From assembly GCA_031372705.1 (NCBI GenBank), contig JANMLV010000284.1, positions 1 through 62,613 on the forward strand: a DNA stretch of 62,613 nt. The letters are read 5' to 3'. Each line of letters starts with the position of its first letter. Position 1 is the stretch's first letter. The translations under genes and the position numbers were made by a program. The notes under the pieces are model-generated. The model was not told the DNA's origin, ran no database searches, and worked only from the letters and a program-made list of their open reading frames with translations. Of this stretch, positions 41,438 to 49,788 are shown piece after piece. This DNA is from UBA7236 sp031372705. GTDB taxonomy: Bacteria > Bacteroidota > Bacteroidia > Chitinophagales > BACL12.

Positions 41438-42894
41438 TGTCTGAAGTGCTCATCTGTAATACTTATTTTCTTGCTTTTGATCCCAAGCAGGAGGCGTTAA
41501 TGCAGCCATATCCACCGCTGGCTACATTGTATGCAGCGGCAGTATTAGAACGAGCACAATATAAAATTTCTTTTTTTGATACTGTTTTTGCAAGTGGTTG
41601 CGAATTAATTTTTCCGCTTATAGACCAACATGCGGGAAAAATATTTGTTATTTATGACGACGGATTTAACTATTTAACTAAAATGTGTTTGGTGAATATG
41701 CGGAATGCATGTTTTGAGATGGTTAAGTATGCTAAATCGAAAAATTGCACTGTTATTGTTTCCAGCAGTGATGCAACTGATCATAAAGAAGATTATTTAA
41801 ATGTTGGTGCCGATTACATTTTAATTGGTGAGGCAGAAAATACGTTATGCGAGGTTGTTGATGCAGTAACGCAGCATAAACTTGATTTAATTCCTTCTAT
41901 AAAAGGAATTGCTTTTAAGGCAGACGGCGCAATTTCTAAAACCTTGCCGCGTGAAGTAATGCATGATTTGGACAGCTTACCGTTTCCCGCTTGGCAGCAC
42001 ATAAATATTGAAGATTATAAAAAACGTTGGATTGCAAGAAACGGATATTTTTCGTTGAACATGACAACTACCAGAGGTTGCCCGTTTAAATGTAATTGGT
42101 GCGCTAAGCCAATTTATGGCAATCGATATAATTCACGTTCACCGGAAAATGTGATTGAAGAAATACGCATGTTAACGCAGACTTTCGGCGTGCAGCATTT
42201 TTGGTTTTGTGACGATATTTTTGGATTAAAGCCGGGATGGATAAAACAGTTCAGTGAATTAGTACAACAAGCACAATTGCAATTCAAATTTAAAATTCAA
42301 TGTCGTGCCGATTTAGTACTTGATGCTAATAATATTGACTACCTGGCTAAAGCAGGTTGCGACGAAATATGGATTGGTGCAGAGAGTGGTTCACAAAAAG
42401 TACTTGATGCAATGGACAAAGGAACTAGCATTGAGCAAATATATCAATCAACAAAACTCATGAAACAGTATGGTATTAAACCATGCTTTTTTCTCCAATT
42501 CGGTTATTTAGGTGAAACAAAATCAGATATTGACCTCACTATAAAAATGCTGTTAGATTTAATGCCATTTGATATTGGAATTTCTGTTTCTTATCCATTG
42601 CCGGGAACAAAATTTTATGAAATGGTAAAAAATGATTTACACGAAAAGCAAAATTGGAACGATAGTGATGAATTATTAATGATGTATAAAAGCACTTTCT
42701 CTGCAGCGTATTACAAACAATTACACCGCTATGTACATCGCAAATATAGATTAGCACAAGGCAAACAGAATTTGAAAAAAATTGTAAACGGAAATTTGCA
42801 TCTCTCCAAAAAAGAAATAAGACGCATTATAACAATGCCCTATTTTACCTTAAGCGGCTGGTGGAGTAAAAAACAGTTAGCGAAATTACAATGA
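41437..42894 (+). CDS. B12-binding-type radical SAM enzyme (C)
   Basis: A 485-residue protein with the same layout as enzyme A. The N-terminal domain shares the DPKQEALMQPYPPLATLYAA pattern, and the CxxxCxxC motif is C215-PFK-C219-NW-C222 followed by AKPIYGNRY. WIGAESGSQKVLDAMDKG and a SYPLPGTKFYEM motif follow in the barrel. In the cobalamin-binding domain the GG of enzyme A (ILGGPE) is replaced by VSSSDATD, so B12 binding may be altered. It overlaps the upstream gene by one base (TAATG). Confidence 0.86.
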   Translation: MSEVLICNTYFLAFDPKQEALMQPYPPLATLYAAAVLERAQYKISFFDTVFASGCELIFPLIDQHAGKIFVIYDDGFNYLTKMCLVNMRNACFEMVKYAKSKNCTVIVSSSDATDHKEDYLNVGADYILIGEAENTLCEVVDAVTQHKLDLIPSIKGIAFKADGAISKTLPREVMHDLDSLPFPAWQHINIEDYKKRWIARNGYFSLNMTTTRGCPFKCNWCAKPIYGNRYNSRSPENVIEEIRMLTQTFGVQHFWFCDDIFGLKPGWIKQFSELVQQAQLQFKFKIQCRADLVLDANNIDYLAKAGCDEIWIGAESGSQKVLDAMDKGTSIEQIYQSTKLMKQYGIKPCFFLQFGYLGETKSDIDLTIKMLLDLMPFDIGISVSYPLPGTKFYEMVKNDLHEKQNWNDSDELLMMYKSTFSAAYYKQLHRYVHRKYRLAQGKQNLKKIVNGNLHLSKKEIRRIITMPYFTLSGWWSKKQLAKLQ

Positions 42895-42911
42895 GTGGTA
42901 ACTTAACGTAA

Positions 42912-45758
42912 TTAGCGAATTAATGTTACGTTACCTGATTTAGACATTTTTTGTCCTGTATCATACTGCACTTCAATCATGTATGCATAAACACCATTGT
43001 TTGCTTTTTCGCCATTCACTGTGCCATCCCAACCTTTACTTAAATCGGTAGGGTCAACATTTTCTGCGATATAGAGGAGTTCACCCCAACGATCGTAAAC
43101 GCGCATTGAAACAATATTGGATATGTTCCAACCGAATGCATAAAATATATCATTAATATTATCTCCGTTAGGTGTAAATGTATTTGGAATAAATACATCG
43201 TTTGGCGGATCAGGCAATACAGTTACTAAAACGTTATCGGATGCTACACAACCATTTATATCGACAGAAGTCATGATATAATCAATAGTATAAGGTGGAA
43301 TTACATTTGTTTCAGGACAAGTAATACATTCAATTCCATCTTCAGGACTCCAGGTGTAATCGCCACCGGCATCACTGAATATTAATGCATCCTCACCATA
43401 ATAAACACTTGTATCGCCCCATGCGGTTGCATAATTATCATCGACAGATGTAACAACACTTATTGTATTAAAGCAACCGTAAATATCGGTATAATCATAA
43501 GTAAGTGTGTAAGGTCCGCCAACACCGGCAGTAGTTGTAACAAAGTCATCACCAAAAATTCCGGTGCCGCTATAAGTTCCTCCCGGAGGTGTTGCTTCCA
43601 TTGTAACAGCTCCTTGTTCCATGCAGAAAATATCATCAATTACCCAATCTAAAACAGGCAATGGATGCACAGTTAAATTCACTGTAATATTTGAATCACA
43701 ACCTAAACCTGTTGTATAAAAATAGTTGTTTGTTCCACTAACTGTAGTTAAAGCACCATCGGGCAATGTATAAGATTCACCAATACAAATTTCAGGATTA
43801 TATATAAAATTGTAAGTAGGATTAACTACTAAATTAGTGGTGATAATTGAATCGCAACCCTTAGATGTTACAAAGTTATTTACATAAACGCCGGGTGTAT
43901 TTGTAACAGTACCATCAGGTAAAGTGTAAGTTGCATCATCACAAATAATTGGATTAAACACAATATCATAAACAGGATGGAAAAACAACGTTGAATTAAT
44001 TGTTGAGTCACAACCTGCTGCTGTTACTAAAGTAACAGGATAAAAACCGGTAATTGTTACTACGGCACCATCGGGAAGTGTATATGATTCGCCATCGCAT
44101 AAATGTTCTGTAATGTTTAAAGTAATTACGGGATTAACTGTCAAGTTAACAGTATAATTTGAATCACATCCTGCTGCTGTGGTGAAATTATTTATATAAG
44201 TGCCTGTTGCAGTTACGCCTGTTCCATCAGGCAAAATATAAGTAGCGCCTAAGCAAATACTTGGATTAAGTGTATAATTATAAACCGGATTTACTACTAG
44301 GTTAGTAGTAATTATCGAATCGCATCCGGCATCTGTTAATAAATTAGAAACATAAGTGCCGGCAGTAAATACGTTACTCCCGTCGGGCAATACATACGTG
44401 TCGCCTAAGCAAATTGCAGCATTAACGGTAGGCGCATAGGTTGGATAAATTGTAATTGATGCAGAACTGGAAGCGCCGGGACAAACTAATCCTGCCGCAA
44501 CTGTATTTGTAACTGAGTATGTTCCGGGAGTAGATGCACTTAAGTCAACAACACCGGTTACGGGGTCAATAACTAATCCCGCAGGGGTTGAACTAAATGC
44601 TCCAAATGTTGCACCTAAAGTTGGAATAGGAGTTGGGTCTGCATCGTTTGCGCAATATGGTGAACCCGGATAAATGAAACTTGCAACACCCGGATCTTCA
44701 ATAATTACGGTCATTGTGTAAATGAAAGTATCTAAATCGCAAAACCCTGTAATTAAAGTATTTGTTAGCAGATAAGTTCCGGCATCGCAATTACTCAAGT
44801 CTAATTCACCGGTTCCCGGATCTAAATCAAGGCCGGTGGGTGTTGCTGTAAAAGTTCCGGCATCGGCACCTGTCGCTAAAATCGGATCAGGGTCAGGTTC
44901 TGAAGAACAAAAAACAGCATCGTCGCCAAATGCAAAACCCGGATAAGTAAAATCGGCAAGATAAGTTGTTACCAAGCTTTTTGCTTTTAGGAAAACGCCT
45001 GAGTCAAAAACAAAATCAGATTCATCGCCGATGGCTAATTTTAAATGGTACCAAGTGCAAGGTGAAACTGCTGCTGCGGCAGTTAAAACTGTGGTGAAAC
45101 CATCATATTCAATATAATATGGGTCAACGCCATAAATAGGACCACCACCGGCGCCATTAACGATATAGAACATCGGATAATCGACGTTATTTACGTTATC
45201 GATAGTTACAGGCAGTGCAGTCCCAGGAATTAATGCAATATTTGTAGGAGTTGCAAAACCGGGTCCGCTAATCCAAAACACAAAGGCATCGTTTATACCG
45301 CCTACATATTCAAGATATTCTTCTGACCCGAAAACATACTGAAATTGAAGACTATCGCCCGGTGAATAAACATCAAATTCTAACACACAGGCGTCATGCG
45401 TAACGCCGATTCCGGGATATGCATCTAAGTCGGGGTCACCCGGCCAGCCATTACTTGTTCCTGTTCCGCCGGCGTTATTTGGTCCGGCAATATTTGAAAC
45501 GCGACCGGTAGTTAATACAACACCTGAATCAATTCCAACATTACAATCAACACAATCAAAAAGGCCAAAAGCTAAGTTGTGGCAATCAACAACTGCATTG
45601 TCAATATCTACGCCATCTCCGGCAAGGTAAGCTGCAACATCATCAGCAGTATATCCGGTGGTCCATGTAATTTGAGCCTTAGCCGAAAAACTTGTACATA
45701 GCCACAAAATAGTGGTTAAAAAAGCAATACTAAACTGTCGCATACCAAGGTGGTGCAT
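42912..45758 (-). CDS. T9SS-exported protein: choice-of-anchor L, Cys repeats, gliding C-terminal domain
   Basis: An ATG at 45758 (or 45743) is preferred to the TTG at 45782. The signal peptide is RQFSIAFLTTILWLCTSFSAKA. Residues ~45-260 are a choice-of-anchor L domain (DSGVVLTTGR, FQYVFGSEEYLEYVGG). A middle section carries two Ig-like modules, then five repeats of the IC-x-YTLPDG ... GCDS pattern (~450-700), as in the protein at 32690. The end is a type B T9SS domain (IPNTFTPNGDNIND, VYDRWGELLY, ending GNVTLIR). It is likely surface-exposed or released, adhesin-like. It is convergent with the radical SAM operon. Confidence 0.87.
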   Translation of the reverse strand: MHHLGMRQFSIAFLTTILWLCTSFSAKAQITWTTGYTADDVAAYLAGDGVDIDNAVVDCHNLAFGLFDCVDCNVGIDSGVVLTTGRVSNIAGPNNAGGTGTSNGWPGDPDLDAYPGIGVTHDACVLEFDVYSPGDSLQFQYVFGSEEYLEYVGGINDAFVFWISGPGFATPTNIALIPGTALPVTIDNVNNVDYPMFYIVNGAGGGPIYGVDPYYIEYDGFTTVLTAAAAVSPCTWYHLKLAIGDESDFVFDSGVFLKAKSLVTTYLADFTYPGFAFGDDAVFCSSEPDPDPILATGADAGTFTATPTGLDLDPGTGELDLSNCDAGTYLLTNTLITGFCDLDTFIYTMTVIIEDPGVASFIYPGSPYCANDADPTPIPTLGATFGAFSSTPAGLVIDPVTGVVDLSASTPGTYSVTNTVAAGLVCPGASSSASITIYPTYAPTVNAAICLGDTYVLPDGSNVFTAGTYVSNLLTDAGCDSIITTNLVVNPVYNYTLNPSICLGATYILPDGTGVTATGTYINNFTTAAGCDSNYTVNLTVNPVITLNITEHLCDGESYTLPDGAVVTITGFYPVTLVTAAGCDSTINSTLFFHPVYDIVFNPIICDDATYTLPDGTVTNTPGVYVNNFVTSKGCDSIITTNLVVNPTYNFIYNPEICIGESYTLPDGALTTVSGTNNYFYTTGLGCDSNITVNLTVHPLPVLDWVIDDIFCMEQGAVTMEATPPGGTYSGTGIFGDDFVTTTAGVGGPYTLTYDYTDIYGCFNTISVVTSVDDNYATAWGDTSVYYGEDALIFSDAGGDYTWSPEDGIECITCPETNVIPPYTIDYIMTSVDINGCVASDNVLVTVLPDPPNDVFIPNTFTPNGDNINDIFYAFGWNISNIVSMRVYDRWGELLYIAENVDPTDLSKGWDGTVNGEKANNGVYAYMIEVQYDTGQKMSKSGNVTLIR

Positions 45759-45918
45759 TTTTGGTGTTTGTTGATGTCGCAAAATGAGGTATAAATTTAC
45801 GGCTTATTCATAAATTTTCAAATTTTGTGACATGCCTCAAAACATACCTATCAGCTATGGAACAGCATTTTGTATTTCAGTAGCTATTTTTACATCCTGT
45901 TCAACAAAAAATATAGCT

Positions 45919-46302
45919 ATGAAAAGTGTTATTTATACCCCTTCGGCACCGGCTCCAATAGGCCCTTATTCCCAAGCAATTGAGGCTGGCGGCTTTGTGT
46001 TTGTTTCCGGTCAAATTGCCATTGATCCTGTAACAGGAAACCTGTTTTCGGGAGATGATATTCAGGCTGAAACCCGCATGGTTATGGACAATTTGAAGGC
46101 AATAGTTACCCAAGCAGGCTGTAGTATGAACGATGTAGTTAAGTGCACTATTTTTTTAAAGGATATGGCTGCGTTCGCAGATGTTAATGCTGTTTACGGC
46201 GAATATTTTGCGGAATACCCTCCTGCGCGCGAAACGGTTGCAGTGGTCGGATTACCCAAAAATGTAAACGTTGAAATTAGTGCTGTATTAATTAAACGTT
46301 AA
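45919..46302 (+). CDS. RidA family reactive-intermediate deaminase
   Basis: The ATG at 45919 gives 127 residues, the normal RidA length: SAPAPIGPYSQAIEAGGFVFVSGQIAIDP, VKCTIFLKDM, with the catalytic-site Arg in PPARETVAV and a final VEISAV. RidA hydrolyses 2-aminoacrylate and related imines to protect PLP enzymes. The open frame extends 29 codons upstream (45832) and would then carry a hydrophobic stretch ending FTSC, which looks like a lipoprotein signal. I favour the shorter cytosolic form. Confidence 0.87.
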   Translation: MKSVIYTPSAPAPIGPYSQAIEAGGFVFVSGQIAIDPVTGNLFSGDDIQAETRMVMDNLKAIVTQAGCSMNDVVKCTIFLKDMAAFADVNAVYGEYFAEYPPARETVAVVGLPKNVNVEISAVLIKR

Positions 46303-46320
46303 AATCAGTTTCCTTACTTT

Positions 46321-47220
46321 TTAGGTTTTTGTAACTTGGTTGGGTGCTTTTGGCTTGTAATTGATGATGTTTATACCGACCAAAATAAATAACATACCTG
46401 CAAAATGGTATATCAATAAATTTTCACCATCAAAAAAGCCAATGGCAATGGCAATTATTGGAATTAAATAGGTTACCAAACTTCCAAAAATAGGGTCGGT
46501 TCGTTGAATTAAAGTATAATAGCCGATTGATGCAACAACAGTTCCAAAAAAACTTAATGCAATAATACTGAACAAGCTGATTGAAAAATACTCATCAGCC
46601 GAGTGAGTTAAAAAATCGGTGGTAAATAAATATATTATAGATGGAATGCCAATAAATGAAAATCCAACTGCACCCATTGCAAGCGGATGCGCATTTTGTA
46701 AATATTTTTTTACCAAATTTGCTGATGTGGCATAGCTCATAGTTGCAGCAAATAATGGCAAAGCATAAAGTAAATTACTTTCGCCTCCGGGAGCTTTATC
46801 GAACGCCACTAAAATAATAGCACCTGTTAAAGCAACTATTAATCCGATTAATTTATTCTTCTCGAATTTCATTCCGAAAAGTAATACGCCCAGTACAAAT
46901 GTAAACACAGGTGTGAGCGAGTTTAAAACCCCTGTAATGCCTGATTCTATGTGTGTTTGAGCGAAAGTAAAGCAAAATGCAGGCAAGCCGCTACCGAAAA
47001 ATCCAACCATTAAATAATAGCGTATTTCCGATTTTTTTATTTGCCTGAAATAAAATATTATTAGCGGCAATGTTGCAATAAAAGAAAATGAAATGCGAAT
47101 TGCAGCAACTTGATCCCAGCTGAAAGTTTTTAATCCGTATTTCATAAAAATAAATGAAAATCCCCAGATTACACTAAGCCCAATTAACAGTAACCAATTG
47201 GCAGTGGAATATTTTTGCAT
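46321..47220 (-). CDS. EamA/DMT family transporter
   Basis: A 299-residue protein with ten membrane helices arranged as two EamA repeats: LLIGLSVIWGFSFIFMKYGL opens the first, and ATMSYATSANLVKKYL the second. It moves small metabolites or drugs across the inner membrane, and the substrate cannot be told. It lies 28 nt downstream of obgE on the same strand, so it may be read from the same message. Confidence 0.85.
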   Translation of the reverse strand: MQKYSTANWLLLIGLSVIWGFSFIFMKYGLKTFSWDQVAAIRISFSFIATLPLIIFYFRQIKKSEIRYYLMVGFFGSGLPAFCFTFAQTHIESGITGVLNSLTPVFTFVLGVLLFGMKFEKNKLIGLIVALTGAIILVAFDKAPGGESNLLYALPLFAATMSYATSANLVKKYLQNAHPLAMGAVGFSFIGIPSIIYLFTTDFLTHSADEYFSISLFSIIALSFFGTVVASIGYYTLIQRTDPIFGSLVTYLIPIIAIAIGFFDGENLLIYHFAGMLFILVGINIINYKPKAPNQVTKT

Positions 47221-47248
47221 AAAGAAATCTTATTGCCTGAATTTAATA

Positions 47249-48247
47249 CTAAGCCGGTTTATTTAATTCGGTCCAAATCATATCTTTTAATTTATCAAGA
47301 TTGTATTGGGTGTGCGAAGAAATAAATATAGTGGGAATTGTTTTTGGCAAATCTTTTTTTAGCATTTTTATCAACTCATCATCAATTAAATCAGTTTTGG
47401 TGATGGCCAATATGCGTTGCTTTGTCAACAAATCTTTATTGAATGTTTTGAGTTCATTCAGCAAGATTTTATAAGTTGTTTTTATATCCTTATCCTCGCA
47501 ACTAATCATAAATAGTAAAAGCGAGTTTCGTTCTATATGTTTGAGGAAGCGAATACCTAATCCTTTGCCATCGCTTGCGCCTTCAATTATTCCGGGAATA
47601 TCGGCCATAATAAATGACCTGTGGTTGCGGTAAGGCACAATGCCAAGGTTTGGAACCAGAGTAGTAAATGGATAATCGGCAATTTCGGGCTTTGCTGCTG
47701 AAATAACAGATAATAATGTTGATTTTCCTGCATTTGGAAATCCAACCAAGCCTACGTCTGCCAATACTTTTAACTCAAGTAGTTTCCATGCCTCAATTCC
47801 CGGTTCGCCGGGTTGAGCGTGTCGTGGTGTTTGGTTGGTAGGCGATTTGAAATGGTTATTTCCTAATCCTCCTCGGCCACCGGGCACCCAAATTATTTCT
47901 TGTCCGTCGTCAACAATTTCAAATTCAATTTCACCTGTTTCAAAATCTTTTGCAACAGTTCCAAGAGGCACATCTAAAATTACATCATCCCCTTGAGAAC
48001 CACTTCTTAAGCGCTCGGTACCATAGTTTCCATCATCTGCAATAATATGTTTCCTGTATTTTAGATGTAATAACGTCCATAATTGGGCATTCCCTCTCAA
48101 AATCACATGACCTCCACGTCCGCCATCACCACCATCGGGCCCGCCCTTCATGGTGTTTTTATCCCTGTGAAAGTGCACACTTCCTGCGCCACCCTTACCG
48201 CTTTTACAGTGGATTTTAACGTAGTCGACAAAATTCTGTTTTTCCAT
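47249..48247 (-). CDS. obgE: GTPase ObgE/CgtA
   Basis: A 332-residue protein. The N-terminal glycine-rich Obg fold (VKIHCKSGKGGAGSVHFHRDK...GGPDGGDGGRGG, residues ~1-155) is followed by a G domain: G1 GFPNAGKST, G3 DIPGIIEGA, G4 TKTD. It acts in late large-subunit ribosome assembly and in growth control. This form ends soon after the G domain and has no C-terminal OCT extension. It lies 42 nt downstream of adenylate kinase. Confidence 0.95.
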   Translation of the reverse strand: MEKQNFVDYVKIHCKSGKGGAGSVHFHRDKNTMKGGPDGGDGGRGGHVILRGNAQLWTLLHLKYRKHIIADDGNYGTERLRSGSQGDDVILDVPLGTVAKDFETGEIEFEIVDDGQEIIWVPGGRGGLGNNHFKSPTNQTPRHAQPGEPGIEAWKLLELKVLADVGLVGFPNAGKSTLLSVISAAKPEIADYPFTTLVPNLGIVPYRNHRSFIMADIPGIIEGASDGKGLGIRFLKHIERNSLLLFMISCEDKDIKTTYKILLNELKTFNKDLLTKQRILAITKTDLIDDELIKMLKKDLPKTIPTIFISSHTQYNLDKLKDMIWTELNKPA

Positions 48248-48289
48248 AACCTAATACCCCGTTGAATTTCAGCGAAAATTGCTGAAAAA

Positions 48290-48889
48290 TTAGCCGTCGC
48301 TGTGTTTCGACGACATGGCGTTAACCGCTTCCATTAATCCACTAAATATGGTATCAATGGAGCCAACACCTGCTATTGAAATCAATAAATCCTGATTATT
48401 ATAGTAGTCGGCAACAGGTTCGGTTTTTGTCCGATATTCCTGCACCCTTTTTCTAATTGTTTCTACATCATTATCATCTGAGCGACCGCTAGTTAAGCCG
48501 CGTTTCAAAATGCGCTGTGTAAGTTCTTCTTCATCAACAACTAAGCTTAACACACAACTAACTGCAGTTCCTTTTGCTGATAGCATACTGTCCAAAGCTT
48601 TAGCCTGCGCCGTTGTTCGTGGAAAACCATCGAAAATAATTCCTTGCTTCCCTTTATTGCGCGCTTCTTCTACCGCTCCGCCTAACATGCCAATAACCAC
48701 CTCGTCAGGAACAAGGTTTCCGGCATCCATAAATTTTTTCGCCTCCAAGCCTAGTGCACTGCCGTTCGCAATTTCTGCCCTTAACAAGTCTCCTGTAGAG
48801 ATATGTAATAAGTTAAAATGTTCCTTTAATCGCTCTGCTTGTGTGCCTTTGCCGCTGCCCGGCGGGCCAAATAGTATTAAATTAATCAT
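48290..48889 (-). CDS. adk: Adenylate kinase
   Basis: The ATG at 48889 gives 199 residues starting MINLILFGPPGSGKGTQ, with the P-loop at ~8-16. The LID region (RGLTSGRSDDNDVET) is short and has no four-Cys zinc site. FDGFPRT forms the NMP motif. It keeps the ATP/ADP/AMP balance. The longer start at 48913 would lie in front of the -7 element (48911-48918), so it is rejected. Leads the adk-obgE pair. Confidence 0.95.
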   Translation of the reverse strand: MINLILFGPPGSGKGTQAERLKEHFNLLHISTGDLLRAEIANGSALGLEAKKFMDAGNLVPDEVVIGMLGGAVEEARNKGKQGIIFDGFPRTTAQAKALDSMLSAKGTAVSCVLSLVVDEEELTQRILKRGLTSGRSDDNDVETIRKRVQEYRTKTEPVADYYNNQDLLISIAGVGSIDTIFSGLMEAVNAMSSKHSDG

Positions 48890-48910
48890 GAAAAAGCTTA
48901 ATTGAAGCTG

Positions 48911-48918
48911 CAAAGATA
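48911..48918 (-). promoter_or_regulatory. -7 element of adk-obgE
   Basis: The minus strand reads TATCTTTG, exact to TAnnTTTG, 21 nt upstream of the adk ATG. No clear TTG at -33. Confidence 0.55.
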
Positions 48919-48991
48919 GCGGTTTACGCGTTGAAATGTACCACGAAAACCTCGGAATATGCAGATTACGTAAGTAACAACAAATAAGGGT

Positions 48992-48999
48992 TACCTTTG
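48992..48999 (+). promoter_or_regulatory. -7 element 4 nt before the MNT-type gene
   Basis: TACCTTTG is followed by AACT and then ATG (49004). The usual distance from this element to +1 places the transcript start at the A of the start codon. Confidence 0.5.
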
Positions 49000-49003
49000 A
49001 ACT

Positions 49004-49294
49004 ATGAATTTACTTGAGGAAATTAAAGAAACACTCACAAAGAACAAATCTTACTTATCCTCTAAATACAGTTTGAGCAGTATTGGCTTGTTTGGGGCTA
49101 TCGTTAAAGAAGACTTTATTACAGGAAGTGAAATTGATATAATAGTTGATTTTAAGAAACCTATCGGTATTGAAATCATTGACCTAAACGATGAGTTGGA
49201 AAAGCTCCTGAATCACAAAGTTGATTTGGTTGCCAAGAATGGTGTAGAAAAAGGATATTATAAAGTATTCAGAAAAGAGATTCTATACATCTGA
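49004..49294 (+). CDS. Orphan MNT-type nucleotidyltransferase, degenerate motif
   Basis: A 96-residue minimal nucleotidyltransferase. The metal site SEIDIIVDF is intact, but the GSxxR-type nucleotide loop reads LFGAIVK (expected LFGSxxR), so Ser and Arg are lost. MNT proteins usually pair with a HEPN RNase as antitoxin. No HEPN gene lies on either side: the next gene is an unrelated exported protein. This may be a solo remnant, or a protein that no longer transfers nucleotides. It is the first gene after adk on the opposite strand. Confidence 0.75.
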   Translation: MNLLEEIKETLTKNKSYLSSKYSLSSIGLFGAIVKEDFITGSEIDIIVDFKKPIGIEIIDLNDELEKLLNHKVDLVAKNGVEKGYYKVFRKEILYI

Positions 49295-49358
49295 TAATTT
49301 TAACCGGCTTGAGCATTGCATTTGAATTTTAATTTATTTGCACTAATTTTATATTATT

Positions 49359-49775
49359 ATGAAACTCTTTAATCTTTTTGCCGGGGCTGTGCTTGTGTTT
49401 TTTACAGTGATGTTTATGCGTTGCGAAAAAGTAACCGAAGTTTCGGAATTGGTAAAGAATACAGTAAAGATTCAAGTTGTTTTTTACAATGATGATGACC
49501 CCGACACTTTTGTTGATATTGAAGATGCTAAGGAAATTAAAAAATTCAGCAATTACATTACAAATGAAGATACGCCATTATTAAAATGTGGTTACGACGG
49601 ACAAATCATTTTTTTTATGGATAATGATTTAACTGATGGTCCGAAGAATTCTGTTGCAATGGAATTTAATTTAGACGATTCCTGTAAGCATGTTGCCTAT
49701 AGTTACGGCGGCTCATTGCACACAAAGCGATTAACAAAAAGCGGCGCCGAATATTTAACAGAATTAAATAAATAA
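49359..49775 (+). CDS. Hypothetical exported protein
   Basis: A 138-residue protein with an N-terminal hydrophobic segment (LFAGAVLVFFTVMFM) followed by Arg-Cys. Because the residue before Cys is Arg, it is not a canonical lipobox, so a signal anchor is equally likely. The rest is acidic (FYNDDDPDTFVDIEDAKE) and predicted beta/alpha, with two further Cys. I do not recognise the family. It lies 13 nt before a DUF6498 gene and may be in the same operon. Confidence 0.6.
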   Translation: MKLFNLFAGAVLVFFTVMFMRCEKVTEVSELVKNTVKIQVVFYNDDDPDTFVDIEDAKEIKKFSNYITNEDTPLLKCGYDGQIIFFMDNDLTDGPKNSVAMEFNLDDSCKHVAYSYGGSLHTKRLTKSGAEYLTELNK

Positions 49776-49788
49776 AGTAATTCCGCCA

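Noticed and set aside
48890..48913. Upstream start for adenylate kinase
   Set aside because: Overlaps the TATCTTTG -7 element; the P-loop protein begins at 48889.
49004..49775. MNT plus the next gene as a HEPN-MNT toxin-antitoxin pair
   Set aside because: The next gene has an export signal and no Rx4-6H HEPN motif.
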